Source: Phytohabitans rumicis
Lineage (GTDB): Bacteria; Actinomycetota; Actinomycetes; Mycobacteriales; Micromonosporaceae
Assembly (NCBI RefSeq): GCF_011764445.1
Contig: NZ_BLPG01000001.1
Location: 1,798,001-1,862,000, forward strand
DNA length: 64,000 nt
Direction: 5' to 3'
The translations under genes were made by a program, and so were the position numbers. The notes under the pieces are model-generated. The model ran no database searches. It was not told the DNA's origin and saw nothing but the letters and a program-made list of their open reading frames with translations. Below are positions 1 through 7,984 of the stretch, piece after piece. Within the stretch, counting starts at the first letter, position 1. Each line of letters starts with the position of its first letter.

Positions 1-175
1 CCAGCGTGGCGAGCATCTGCAGCGTGGTGGTTTTTCCGGCGCCGTTCGGGCCGAGGAATCCGAAGATCTCGCCCTCGGCCACGTCGAGGTCGACGCCGCG
101 GACGGCCTCGACGACCTCGGTGCGGCGGCGCCGCTTGGACCGGAAGGACTTGCGCAGCCCTTTGGTGACAATCAC
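1..175 (-). CDS. ABC exporter ATP-binding subunit, N-terminal part (DrrA-like)
   Basis: The 58 visible codons are the start of an ABC ATPase that powers export of a small molecule, cut by the window's left edge. A GTG start opens with VTKGLRKSF, a basic stretch, and then the Walker A motif [10 protein letters not shown] around residues 43-52. The short spacing before Walker A and the sequence [20 protein letters not shown] fit the daunorubicin-resistance (DrrA) type of exporter. The gene diverges from the ACP gene across about 115 bp, so both probably use that interval as promoter. A candidate permease lies 12 kb away, but this gene's own partner may lie beyond the edge. Confidence 0.85.
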   Translation of the reverse strand, partial: MIVTKGLRKSFRSKRRRRTEVVEAVRGVDLDVAEGEIFGFLGPNGAGKTTTLQMLATL

Positions 176-290
176 GGACCTGACTGTATTCGCCGCCGCT
201 CCGGTGCCGATTGGGCGCGGATAGAGGATGCGTCCAGGGCCGCTGGAGCCGCCGCCACGAGGCCCCGCAACGGGTTACCGTCATACCACT

Positions 291-530
291 ATGGACTCGT
301 TGGTTGTGGTGGCGGCGCTGCTGCGCGAGATCACCGGCGAGAGCGTGGCCGTCACGCGGGCCACCAGGCTTGAGGACGATCTGGGGCTGGAGAGCGTCGA
401 GCTGGCCGCGCTCGGGGGTGCGCTGCGCGCCCGGTACGGCGTGGACCTGCCGGCGTATCTGGCCGGGCTCGACATCGACGAGCTCATCGAGCTGACCGTC
501 GGCGACATCGCCGGGCTGGTGACCTCGTGA
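291..530 (+). CDS. Free-standing acyl carrier protein 1
   Basis: A 79-residue acyl or peptidyl carrier protein. The motif DDLGLESVEL (residues 29-38) places the phosphopantetheine serine at S35. The ATG at this position gives a normal carrier-protein N-terminus (MDSLVVVAALLREIT); a longer in-frame ATG upstream would add a proline/arginine-rich stretch with no carrier homology. No convincing ribosome-binding site precedes it. Its stop overlaps the GTG of the glycosyltransferase (GTGA), so the two are translationally coupled. That coupling suggests, but does not prove, that the sugar is added to a carrier-bound intermediate. Confidence 0.85.
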   Translation: MDSLVVVAALLREITGESVAVTRATRLEDDLGLESVELAALGGALRARYGVDLPAYLAGLDIDELIELTVGDIAGLVTS

Positions 531-1675
531 GCAAGTTCTTGTTCGTGGTGCCGCCGGTGGCGGGGCACGTCAACCCGGCCGGGGCGGTGGCGCGGGCGCT
601 CGCCGACCAGGGGCACGACGTGGCCTGGGCGGGGCCGGAGACGACGCTGCGGCGGATGCTGGGCGACGAGACGGTGATGATCTACGGGACCGGGATGCGG
701 CCGTACCGGGGGCAGCGTGACCGCGGCCTGCGGGCGATCAAGTCGGTGTGGGAGGGCTTCCTCATGCCGTACGCCCGGTTCACCCTGCCCGCGGTGGAAA
801 AGGCGGTGCTGGCGTTCGAGCCGGACGTGGTGGTCGTCGACCAGGTCGCGCCGGCCGGTGCGGTGGCCGCCCACCGGCACGGGGTGCGCTGGGCGTCGCT
901 CGCGCCGCAGATGCTGGAGCTGAGCCGCCCGTTCCGCCATCTGCCCAAAGTGGACGCGTGGATCCGGACCACGGCGGCGAGCCTGTCCGCCGACGGGCCT
1001 GACGACCCGCGCTTCTCGCCGTATCTGCAGATCCTGCTCACCACCCGGGAACTCTTCGGCCACGAGGAGTTGCCGGAGCACACCGTGCTGGTCGGACCGG
1101 TGCTCACCGGCCGGCCCGAGCCCGACTTCCCGTGGGAAGCACTGGACGGGACCAAGCACCAGGTCGTGGTCACCATGGGCACGCTCGCCGACGACCTGGC
1201 CCGCGAGTTCTATCCGCGGATGGCCGGTGCGCTGCGCATGCTGGGCGACCGGGTCCAGGCGATCGTCACGGCGCCGCCCGACGCGGTGCCCGACCCGCCG
1301 CCGCAGACCATCGTCGCGCCGCGGGTGCCGTTCCTGGCCTTGATGTCGCGCCTGTCCGCGGCGGTCTGCCACGGCGGCATGAACACGGTCAGCGAGATGC
1401 TGGCCCACGGCGTGCCCCTGGTGATCGCGCCCATCAAGCACGACCAGCCGATGGTGGCCAACCGGGTCGCCGCGGCCGGCGCCGGCGTCCGGGTCCGGTT
1501 CGGCCGCTCCAGCGCAGAGGAACTGCGCGACGCGCTCGCCACCGTGCTAGACGACCCGGCCTACCGCACCGCGGCCACCGGCCTGGCCAGTTCCTTCACG
1601 GAGGCCGGCGGCGCCCCAGCCGCCGCCACCCACCTGATCGCCCTGGCCACGTCCGGCGCCACGTCCGACCGGTGA
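527..1675 (+). CDS. MGT-family glycosyltransferase (GT1 fold)
   Basis: A 382-residue GT-B glycosyltransferase of the UGT/MGT (macrolide glycosyltransferase) type. The N-terminus MSKFLFVVPPVAGHVNP carries the acceptor-side start typical of the family, and HGGMNTVSEMLAHGVPL near residue 282 is the nucleotide-sugar binding signature. The GTG start overlaps the upstream ACP stop. It probably glycosylates the cluster's product or an intermediate; no sugar-modification genes are nearby, so a common NDP-sugar donor is likely. The TGA stop lies inside a palindromic repeat shared with the convergent E1 beta gene. Confidence 0.9.
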   Translation: MSKFLFVVPPVAGHVNPAGAVARALADQGHDVAWAGPETTLRRMLGDETVMIYGTGMRPYRGQRDRGLRAIKSVWEGFLMPYARFTLPAVEKAVLAFEPDVVVVDQVAPAGAVAAHRHGVRWASLAPQMLELSRPFRHLPKVDAWIRTTAASLSADGPDDPRFSPYLQILLTTRELFGHEELPEHTVLVGPVLTGRPEPDFPWEALDGTKHQVVVTMGTLADDLAREFYPRMAGALRMLGDRVQAIVTAPPDAVPDPPPQTIVAPRVPFLALMSRLSAAVCHGGMNTVSEMLAHGVPLVIAPIKHDQPMVANRVAAAGAGVRVRFGRSSAEELRDALATVLDDPAYRTAATGLASSFTEAGGAPAAATHLIALATSGATSDR

Positions 1676-1730
1676 TCATGAAGTTATCCGCGTAGATGAT
1701 CTCTACCGCGACGACAACCTCATGATCACC
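1671..1730. repeat. Palindromic repeat family A, copy 1 (bidirectional terminator candidate)
   Basis: A 60-bp imperfect inverted repeat whose ends read GGTGATCATGA and TCATGATCACC, with a GTT/AAC-containing arm and a short centre. It sits exactly between two convergent genes. The TGA of the glycosyltransferase (1673-1675) and the frame-corrected TGA of E1 beta (minus strand, 1728-1726) both lie in its terminal GTGATCA. Two further copies lie near 32.3-32.5 kb. It may act as a two-way terminator; no T tract is present. Confidence 0.75.
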
Positions 1731-2699
1731 GGGGCTTGGTGACAGCCTGGATGGCTGCCAGCAGTTGGGGCGGGTGGGTTGGACGGCGCGGTCCAACTCG
1801 GGCGAGCAGCCGACCACTACCGCGCCGTCCGGGCGGGTCACCCGCTTGGGCGGCGCGATCAGGGGCATCTCCTCGGCGGCGGTGGCCAGGATCTCGGCGC
1901 CGATGCCGCAGTGGCGGTTGGAGTCGTCGAAGACCACGAGCCGGCCGGTACGCTCCAGCGACGCGGCCAGCCCGGCCCAGTCGAACGGGTAGAGCGTGCG
2001 CGGGTCGAACACCTCCACCGACAGCTCGCCGGACAGCTCGTCGGCCACGGCGAGGGCCTCGTGCACCAGGTGGCCGATCGCCACCACGGTCACGTCGGTG
2101 CCGGGGCGGCACACCCGCCCCACGCCCAGCGGCACCGGCACCAGATCCACATAGGACACCTCCTCACGGATGCCGAGTGCCGGCATGGGACAGAACACCA
2201 CCACCGGGTCGTCGTCGCGGATCGCGGTGGTGAACAGGCCGTACGCGTCGGTGGGGGTCGCCGGGATCACGGTCTTGACGCCCAGGTGCGCGAAGACGCT
2301 GTACGGCTGGTCGGAGTGCTGCGCGCCCCAGCCCGGCCGCCAGCCCGTGCCGGGCAACAAGTACGTCACGGGCACCGCGACCTGCCCGCCGCTCATCAGC
2401 GCGAACTTGTTGGCCTGGTTGGCGATCTGCTCTAGCACCAGTAGCAGCAGGAACGGGATCTGGTACTCCACCACGGGACGGCGGCCGGCCATCGCCGCGC
2501 CGGTGGCGAAGTTGGTGAAGCCCTGCTCGGACAGCGGCGTCTCCAGCACCCGCTGCGGGCCGAAGCGGTCCAGCAGCCCGGTGGTGACGTTGTTGAGGGC
2601 GAACTTGATGTCCTCGCCGAGCACGAACACCGCCGGGTCGCGCTCCATCTCGTCGGTCAGCGCCTTGTTGAGCGCCTTCGTGTACGACAGCTTAGGCAT
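1726..2699 (-). CDS. Thiamine-diphosphate dehydrogenase E1 beta subunit, with apparent frameshift
   Basis: The beta subunit of a 2-oxoacid dehydrogenase E1, of the pyruvate/branched-chain type. MPKLSYTKALNKALTDEM, GEDIKFALNN, PLSEQGFTNFATGAAMAG and GTGWRPGWGAQHSDQ-like segments match the family, and the transketolase C-terminal domain follows. As read, the last coding stretch leaves frame at the G/C runs around 1767-1778. Adding one base restores a normal tail ending PPQLLAAIQAVTKPR and the stop used here; without it the frame runs on to 1596 with unrelated sequence. It overlaps the E1 alpha gene by 8 bp. No E2 or E3 is nearby, as in the PglB/PglC pair of phenylglycine biosynthesis. The acyl substrate is unknown. 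Confidence 0.82.
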
Positions 2700-3660
2700 G
2701 CGAAACTCCCGCCCTGACCCGCATTCCGGTGGCGTACAGGTGGTCGAACGCGTCCAGCGGGTCCGGCCGCGGGCTGTCCAGCGCGAACCGCACCGCCTCG
2801 TCCAGCACCGCCTCGACCTCCGCGTCGATCGTTTCCCGTACCGCCTCGGGGACCCGCTCGGACTGGATCGCCAGCGGATCCGGCCAGTGCGACGCCTCCT
2901 GCGGATCCCGGTACTGCAGCCGCACCTTCCGCTCGAACGTGTGGTGCCCCTCGTACCGGTAGGTGAGGAACTCCACGAGCGACGGTCCGTCCCCGGCCCT
3001 CGCGCGGGCTACGCAACGAGCCATCGCGTCGTACACCACGTCCGGATCCTGTCCGTCCACTGTGGACCCGGGGATGTCGAAGGCGGCGGCCCGGCCGACG
3101 ACCGTGCCAGCGATGCCCGCCGCTGCCGGCAGCGTGGTGGCGTACCCGTTGTTCTCGCACACGAACACCACCGGCACCCGCCACAGCGACGCCAGGTTGA
3201 ACGACTCCAGCAGCGCCCCCTGGGTCACCGCGCCGTCGCCGAAGACGCTGACCGCGATCCGGTCGCCGCCGTCCTGCGCCAGCGCCCAGGCCACCCCGGC
3301 CGCGATGGCGGCGCCGTGCCCGACCGTGCCGCTGGCGCCGTAGACGCCGGCGGCGAAGTCGGACGGGTGGAACGAGCCGGCCCGGCCGCGGTCGATGCCG
3401 GTCACCCGCCCGGTCAGCTCGGCCATGAACCGCGCCGGGTCGCTGCCCTTGGCCAGCAGGTGCCCGTGGCCGCGGTGGTTGCTCAGCAGGACGTCGTCGG
3501 CGCGCAGCGCGGCGCACACCCCGGCGGCGACGGCCTCCTGGCCGATGCAGGGGTGGATGCCGCTGCCGATGTCGCCGGACCTGACCAGCTCGATCGCGCG
3601 CTCCTCGAAGCGGCGGATCAGCCGGATCGTCCGGTACAGGCCCTCGGCGGAGGGGCGCAT
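2692..3660 (-). CDS. Thiamine-diphosphate dehydrogenase E1 alpha subunit
   Basis: A 322-residue E1 alpha subunit. The thiamine diphosphate motif runs from GDGAVTQGALLESFN (residues 141-155) to ENNGYA near residue 169, and HRGHGHLLAKG near residue 62 is the conserved substrate-side loop. With E1 beta it should decarboxylate a 2-oxoacid to an enzyme-bound hydroxyalkyl group. The ATG has a GGGGGAG ribosome site and follows the DUF3050 stop by 12 bp. Within this operon the substrate could be an aryl-2-oxoacid from the hydroxymandelate branch or an aliphatic starter for the KAS III; the sequence does not decide. Confidence 0.9.
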   Translation of the reverse strand: MRPSAEGLYRTIRLIRRFEERAIELVRSGDIGSGIHPCIGQEAVAAGVCAALRADDVLLSNHRGHGHLLAKGSDPARFMAELTGRVTGIDRGRAGSFHPSDFAAGVYGASGTVGHGAAIAAGVAWALAQDGGDRIAVSVFGDGAVTQGALLESFNLASLWRVPVVFVCENNGYATTLPAAAGIAGTVVGRAAAFDIPGSTVDGQDPDVVYDAMARCVARARAGDGPSLVEFLTYRYEGHHTFERKVRLQYRDPQEASHWPDPLAIQSERVPEAVRETIDAEVEAVLDEAVRFALDSPRPDPLDAFDHLYATGMRVRAGVSHA

Positions 3661-3672
3661 GCGCGACTCCCC

Positions 3673-4461
3673 CTACCTGGCCTTGATGGCGGCCAGGATG
3701 CCGTCCCAGAACGCGTACCGCGCGGACAGTGCCAGGTTGACCGTGTCGGCGCACTCCTGCCACTTCACCTCGCTGTCGCCGCACAGGTCGGTGACCATCT
3801 GCATCGCCATCGGGGTGTGCTCCTCGCCGTCCACCTCGATGTGCCGGGCCAGATAGTCCACGAACATCTCCAGCGGGCCGCCGCGCTCCTTGACCGCGAT
3901 CACCTGGGTGAACATGTCCGGGATGAGGTCCTCCCGGCCGAACGCGAACGCGGCCGCCTGGCAGTGCACCGGCGCGGTGTCGATGAACCCCCACGTCGTC
4001 CGCACGAACTCGGCCGCCGGTCCCGGCACCGCCGCGTCGGTCAGGGCCGGCTTGACGTGTACGCCGGAGCGCACCAGGTCGATGAACGTGGTGACCCGCG
4101 ACGTGTCCGCGCCCGCCTCGGCCATCCCGGCGACGTACAGCTCGAAGTGGCTGATGAACCCGCCGCGCAGCTCGTCACTCTCCTCGACCAGCACGATGTC
4201 GTTGATCAGCCGCCGGCTGCCGGCCGGGCCGGTCGGCACCCACGGCACCCGTACGCAGGTGAGGTTGCGCTGCAACGACTTGAGCAGCGACATGAAGTCC
4301 CACACCGCGAAGACGTGGTGCTCCATGAAGGTGACGATGGCCTGGTGCGTGTCGAGGTTGGCGTACAGCGGGTGGGTGACGACCCGGCTGCGCGCCGCGT
4401 CGACGGCGGCCTCCAGCCGGGTGATGCCGGGGTGCGTCTGACCCCAGTCGTACCGGGACAT
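3673..4461 (-). CDS. DUF3050 protein, heme-oxygenase-like fold
   Basis: A 262-residue, mostly helical protein that I recognise as DUF3050. The family has the heme-oxygenase-like fold shared with diiron oxidases (HDO superfamily), but its reaction is not established here. Candidate metal ligands are E47-H48-H49 in [13 protein letters not shown]105/E107 in ISHFELY, and H207/E209/D211/H215 in [11 protein letters not shown]. The ATG has an AGGAAGGTGAGG ribosome site and lies 18 bp after the PhyH gene. Its place between PhyH and E1 alpha suggests oxidation or oxidative decarboxylation of the aryl intermediate (inference). Confidence 0.75.
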   Translation of the reverse strand: MSRYDWGQTHPGITRLEAAVDAARSRVVTHPLYANLDTHQAIVTFMEHHVFAVWDFMSLLKSLQRNLTCVRVPWVPTGPAGSRRLINDIVLVEESDELRGGFISHFELYVAGMAEAGADTSRVTTFIDLVRSGVHVKPALTDAAVPGPAAEFVRTTWGFIDTAPVHCQAAAFAFGREDLIPDMFTQVIAVKERGGPLEMFVDYLARHIEVDGEEHTPMAMQMVTDLCGDSEVKWQECADTVNLALSARYAFWDGILAAIKAR

Positions 4462-4479
4462 GCGAACCTCACCTTCCTG

Positions 4480-5373
4480 TCAAGACCGCCAGAGCACGGG
4501 GCAGAACTCGGGGTCGCTGTAGTCGGGTGTGCCGGCGGGGGTCCGGCGCACCAGGTGGTCGTGGTTGTACGTCACGGGCGTACCGTCGGACAGCGAGCGG
4601 ACCCGGTAGCGGTTGTCGCCGTCCTGCAGGTGCAGCGAGATGGCCCGGCGCGGGCTGCCGGACCGGTTCGCCCCGCTGCCGTGGTACGTGCGGCAGTGGT
4701 GGAAGCTCATGTGTCCCTTGGGGATGACCATCGGCACCTTGCGCACCTCGGCGCCGTTGTGCTTGGCGTTGTCGTGCACCAACTGCTCCAGCTCGGCCGC
4801 GTCGCGGTGGGCGAAGTGCCGGGTGGTGTTGTCGTCCCCGCCGAACTCCGTCCACACGTGACTGCCGTCCACCATCGTGATGGTGCCCATCTCCTCGCCG
4901 CAGTCGTGAAACGGGATGAACGCGGTGAGCATCCGGTCGGACGTACACGTCTGCCAGTAGTGCCGGTCGAAGTGCCACGGCACCAGGTTGGTCGGCTCCT
5001 CCGGCCGCGGCGGCTTGTAGATGAGCGTGGACTGGAACAGGCGGATCTCGGCCGCCCGGGCCAGCCGCGCCGCGACCGCACCGATGATCTGCTTGCGCAG
5101 GATGGCGGCGATCGCGTCGCTCTCGTAGTGGACGTAGTCGTTGTGCCGCTGCACCGTGCCGTGCGACGGCTCCCAGTACGCCAGCGTCGGCGGCCGCTTG
5201 CCCAGCCGGCGGCTGCGCGCACCGGCGTAGAACCCCTCGCTCGCGGTGGCCAGCGCGTCCACCTCCGCGTCGGTGAGCAGCTTCCGCGACAGGTACCAGC
5301 CGTGCTCCTCGTACCCCCGCACGTCGTCGTCGGACGGCAGCAGCGCCGGATCGATGTCGGCGACCGTGGTCAT
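4480..5373 (-). CDS. PhyH-family Fe(II)/2-oxoglutarate dioxygenase
   Basis: A 297-residue phytanoyl-CoA-dioxygenase-like protein. The facial triad is visible as H134 and D136 in WHFDRHYW and H231 in CRTYHGSG, with the arginine-rich SPRRAISLHL near residue 240 as the 2-oxoglutarate anchor. Such enzymes hydroxylate or epoxidise small molecules and often act on carrier-bound substrates. The ATG follows the hydroxymandelate-synthase stop by 11 bp with a GAAGGGA ribosome site. No mandelate oxidase is present in the window, so this enzyme or DUF3050 might oxidise the hydroxymandelate; that is inference. Confidence 0.88.
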   Translation of the reverse strand: MTTVADIDPALLPSDDDVRGYEEHGWYLSRKLLTDAEVDALATASEGFYAGARSRRLGKRPPTLAYWEPSHGTVQRHNDYVHYESDAIAAILRKQIIGAVAARLARAAEIRLFQSTLIYKPPRPEEPTNLVPWHFDRHYWQTCTSDRMLTAFIPFHDCGEEMGTITMVDGSHVWTEFGGDDNTTRHFAHRDAAELEQLVHDNAKHNGAEVRKVPMVIPKGHMSFHHCRTYHGSGANRSGSPRRAISLHLQDGDNRYRVRSLSDGTPVTYNHDHLVRRTPAGTPDYSDPEFCPVLWRS

Positions 5374-5384
5374 GTCACGTCCCT

Positions 5385-6455
5385 TCAGGCGTCCGCGCCG
5401 GCGCGCGAGCGCTCCTTCGCCTCGTACAGGGCCTTGATGTTGTTGCTGCCGAACGTCTGCGCCCCGTGCCGCTCGATCAGCTCGAAGAAGAACGTGCGCC
5501 GCTCGAACGGCGACTCGGTGAAGATCTGGAACATCTCGCCCCAGTGGTCGCGGTCCACCAGGACGCTGCCGGCCCGCAGCGCGCCGACCGACCGTCCGAT
5601 GTGGCCCAGCCGGCCCTCGATGGCGTCGTAGTAGCTGTCCGGCGTCTTCAGGAACCGCACGCCCCGGGCGCCGAACACGGCCACCGCCTCGGTGATGTCG
5701 GCCGTGCTGAGCGCGAGGTGCTGCACCCCGCCGCCGTCGTTGGCGCGCAGGAAGTCGTCCAGCTGCCCCGGCCGGCACGCCGGATCGGGGGCGACGATGG
5801 TGAACGTGACCTCCCGCGACTCGCTCTGCACGACGGTGGAGTCCATCGCCTGCTCGCCGACCTCGACCCGCTCCTGGAAGATGTCCCGGAAACCGAACAC
5901 CCGCTCGTAGAAGCGCACCGTGGGCACCAGCTGGTCGGCCGGCACGCACAGCGCGGCGTGGTCCACGATGTCCAGCCGGTCGTCGGCGGACTCCGGCTCG
6001 GGCGGCAGCAGCTCGATCCCGCCGGGTAGGAACGCGCCCTCGGGCCCGCGCCGCTCGACGAGCGTGTGCGCCAGCCCTCCCGGACCGCCCACCGCGGCGG
6101 TCAGCACCACGGCGTCGTCGCGCCGCCAGGCCCGCGGCTCGGCCACCGGGGTCGCGCCGCGGCCCACCGCCTCGGCGTACGCCGCCGCCGCGTCGGCCGT
6201 TCGCAGGGCCACCCGCGCCACGCCGTCGCCGTGCCGCCGCACGTACCGGGATGCCGGGTGGCTGGCGGCGGTGCCCGAGGTGACCAGCAGCCGGATGTGG
6301 CCCTGGCCGAGCAGGAGCGAGCGCTGGTCGGCCAGGCCGGTGCTCGGCCCACCCTGGCCGATGCAGCGGAAGCCGAACGCGTCGCACAGGAAGCGGGCGG
6401 TCTGCTCCGCGTCGCCGACGTAGAACTCGACGTGGTCGACGGTCGTCACGTCCAT
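5385..6455 (-). CDS. 4-hydroxymandelate synthase-like dioxygenase (HmaS/HPPD family)
   Basis: A 356-residue, two-domain, alpha-keto-acid-dependent dioxygenase acting on 4-hydroxyphenylpyruvate or phenylpyruvate. Fe ligands are H166 (DHAAL), H246 (GVQHLAL) and E325 (FFELIER). The HPPD consensus PINEP reads TIVAP here (residues 219-223): threonine replaces proline and valine replaces the catalytic-pocket asparagine. STVVQS precedes it. Hydroxymandelate synthase of glycopeptide clusters has the same kind of changes, and its length (about 357) matches. I therefore favour side-chain (benzylic) hydroxylation to hydroxymandelate over ring hydroxylation to homogentisate. It overlaps the ketosynthase gene by 10 bp. 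Confidence 0.82.
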   Translation of the reverse strand: MDVTTVDHVEFYVGDAEQTARFLCDAFGFRCIGQGGPSTGLADQRSLLLGQGHIRLLVTSGTAASHPASRYVRRHGDGVARVALRTADAAAAYAEAVGRGATPVAEPRAWRRDDAVVLTAAVGGPGGLAHTLVERRGPEGAFLPGGIELLPPEPESADDRLDIVDHAALCVPADQLVPTVRFYERVFGFRDIFQERVEVGEQAMDSTVVQSESREVTFTIVAPDPACRPGQLDDFLRANDGGGVQHLALSTADITEAVAVFGARGVRFLKTPDSYYDAIEGRLGHIGRSVGALRAGSVLVDRDHWGEMFQIFTESPFERRTFFFELIERHGAQTFGSNNIKALYEAKERSRAGADA

Positions 6456-7705
6456 GATGGACCTCCGGTGCCCTTCAAAACGAGGCTGATGTTGTGCCCC
6501 CCGAACGCGAACGAGTTGGACAGCGCGACACCGGCGTCGGCCTCCCTCGCCGACTTGCGGACGTGGTCCAGTTCGCACTCGGGGTCGGGGTCGTCCAGGT
6601 TGACGGTCGGCGGCAGCACACCCTCGCGCAGCGCCATCGCGGTGGCGGCGGCCTCGACCGCGCCCGCCGCGGCGAGCAGGTGCCCGGTGCCGCCCTTGAT
6701 GGAGCTGACCGCCGGCGCGTGGTCGCCGAACACGGCGCGGATCGCCCGGGCCTCGGCGGCGTCGCCGAGTTTGGTGCCGGTGCCGTGGGCGTTGACGTAG
6801 CCGACGTCCTCGGGGCCGACGCCCGCGTCGGCCAGCGCCAGCCGCATCGCGTCGGCCGCGCCGGTGCCGTCCTTTCGCGGCGCCGTCGGGTGGTACGCGT
6901 CGGTGGCGACGCCCCAGCCGGCGACCTCGGCGTAGCCGGGGCGGCCCCGCGCGCGGGCGTGCTCGACCCGCTCCACCACCAGCACCCCGGCGCCCTCGCC
7001 GAGCACGAACCCGTTGCGCCGCCGGTCGAACGGCCGGCTCGCCTCGGTCGGGTCGGCCCAGCCGCCGGCCAGCGCGCGGGAGTTCAGGAACGTGGTCGCG
7101 GCGGTCGGCAGCAGCGGCGCCTCGGCACCGCCGCACACCACCACGTCGGCCAGCCCTTCCCGGATCAGCCGCAGCGCCTCCGCCACCGCGTACCCGCCGG
7201 ACGCGCACGCGGTCGAGATGGTCGAGCTGTACCCGCGGACGCCGTGCTTGATGGCGATCCGGGCGGTCGCCATGTTGGGCAGCATCGCGGCCAGCAGGTA
7301 CGGGGTGACCGCCGTGCGCCCCTGCTCCCGGCGGGCCAGCACCTCCGCCTCGAACGTGGCCAGCCCGCCGAACGCGTTGGCCAGCACCACGGCGGTCCGG
7401 GCCGGGTCGACGTCCCGGCCGACCTGGATGCCGGCGTCGGCGAGGGCCGCGTCGGCGGCGGCCATGGCCAGCACCACGAAGCGGTCGACCCGGCGCGCCT
7501 CCGACGGGGGCAGCACGCGCGCCGGGTCGACGTCCGGTGCCAAGCCCGCCGCGTCCAGGATCCCGGCCACCGGATGGCCGCCGGGCGGCGTCCGCAGACC
7601 GGACCGGCCGGCGCACAGGGCGTCGAAGAACCCCGCCGCGTCCGCGCCGAACGGGGTGAGCACTCCGATCCCGGTGACCGTGGCGCTCCGGGCGCCGGGT
7701 CTCAC
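6446..7705 (-). CDS. Beta-ketoacyl-ACP synthase II (FabF-like), discrete
   Basis: A 419-residue elongating ketosynthase. The triad is complete: C167 in STACASG, H307 in NAHGTGT and H342 in GTGHLLAAAG, with K337 conserved. It should condense an acyl group with malonyl-ACP. No chain-length factor partner is present, so it resembles FabF or a discrete ketosynthase of arylpolyene-like systems rather than an aromatic type II pair. The GTG start overlaps the TGA of the upstream ACP, so the two are coupled and the ACP is its probable partner. The C-terminus overlaps the dioxygenase start. Confidence 0.92.
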   Translation of the reverse strand: MRPGARSATVTGIGVLTPFGADAAGFFDALCAGRSGLRTPPGGHPVAGILDAAGLAPDVDPARVLPPSEARRVDRFVVLAMAAADAALADAGIQVGRDVDPARTAVVLANAFGGLATFEAEVLARREQGRTAVTPYLLAAMLPNMATARIAIKHGVRGYSSTISTACASGGYAVAEALRLIREGLADVVVCGGAEAPLLPTAATTFLNSRALAGGWADPTEASRPFDRRRNGFVLGEGAGVLVVERVEHARARGRPGYAEVAGWGVATDAYHPTAPRKDGTGAADAMRLALADAGVGPEDVGYVNAHGTGTKLGDAAEARAIRAVFGDHAPAVSSIKGGTGHLLAAAGAVEAAATAMALREGVLPPTVNLDDPDPECELDHVRKSAREADAGVALSNSFAFGGHNISLVLKGTGGPSWT

Positions 7706-7968
7706 GTGGACGCGCCGTCCAGGGCGGGCGAGCGCACGACGACGTCGGCGGCCAACTCGCCGAGGGTCATGATGGCCAGCCGCTCCATGTCCTCCTCGCC
7801 GAACTTGACGCCGTACGCGTCCTCGACGCGCAGGGCCAGCTCGGCGACGGCGAGGGAGTCCAGGTCGACTCCGGCCGGGCCGAACACGGTGTCGGCGTCG
7901 GCGCCATCGACGTCGAAGTTCATCTGGCGCAGTGCCTCGATGGTGAACGCGACTACTTGTGCGGACAT
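7702..7968 (-). CDS. Free-standing acyl carrier protein 2
   Basis: An 88-residue carrier protein with GVDLDSLAVAELALRVED around residues 33-50; S38 is the phosphopantetheine site. It begins 16 bp after the acyl-AMP ligase stop, behind a strong AAAGGAGGG ribosome site, and its stop overlaps the ketosynthase GTG. The order ligase-ACP-ketosynthase suggests that the ligase loads this ACP and the ketosynthase extends the chain. The DSL core is closer to a PKS or fatty-acid ACP than to an NRPS carrier (GGxS). Confidence 0.9.
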   Translation of the reverse strand: MSAQVVAFTIEALRQMNFDVDGADADTVFGPAGVDLDSLAVAELALRVEDAYGVKFGEEDMERLAIMTLGELAADVVVRSPALDGAST

Positions 7969-7984
7969 CGGCAGCGCCCTCCTT

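Noticed and set aside
2170-5631. A 1,153-codon open frame on the plus strand opposite the E1/DUF3050/PhyH genes
   Set aside because: It is antisense to four genes with clear family motifs. Its translation is Arg/Pro/Val/Gln-rich and low in complexity, as expected from GC-rich shadow frames.
5385-6455. Annotation as 4-hydroxyphenylpyruvate dioxygenase of tyrosine catabolism
   Set aside because: Pocket residues T219/V221, the 356-residue length and the biosynthetic context fit hydroxymandelate synthase better, though the families are close.
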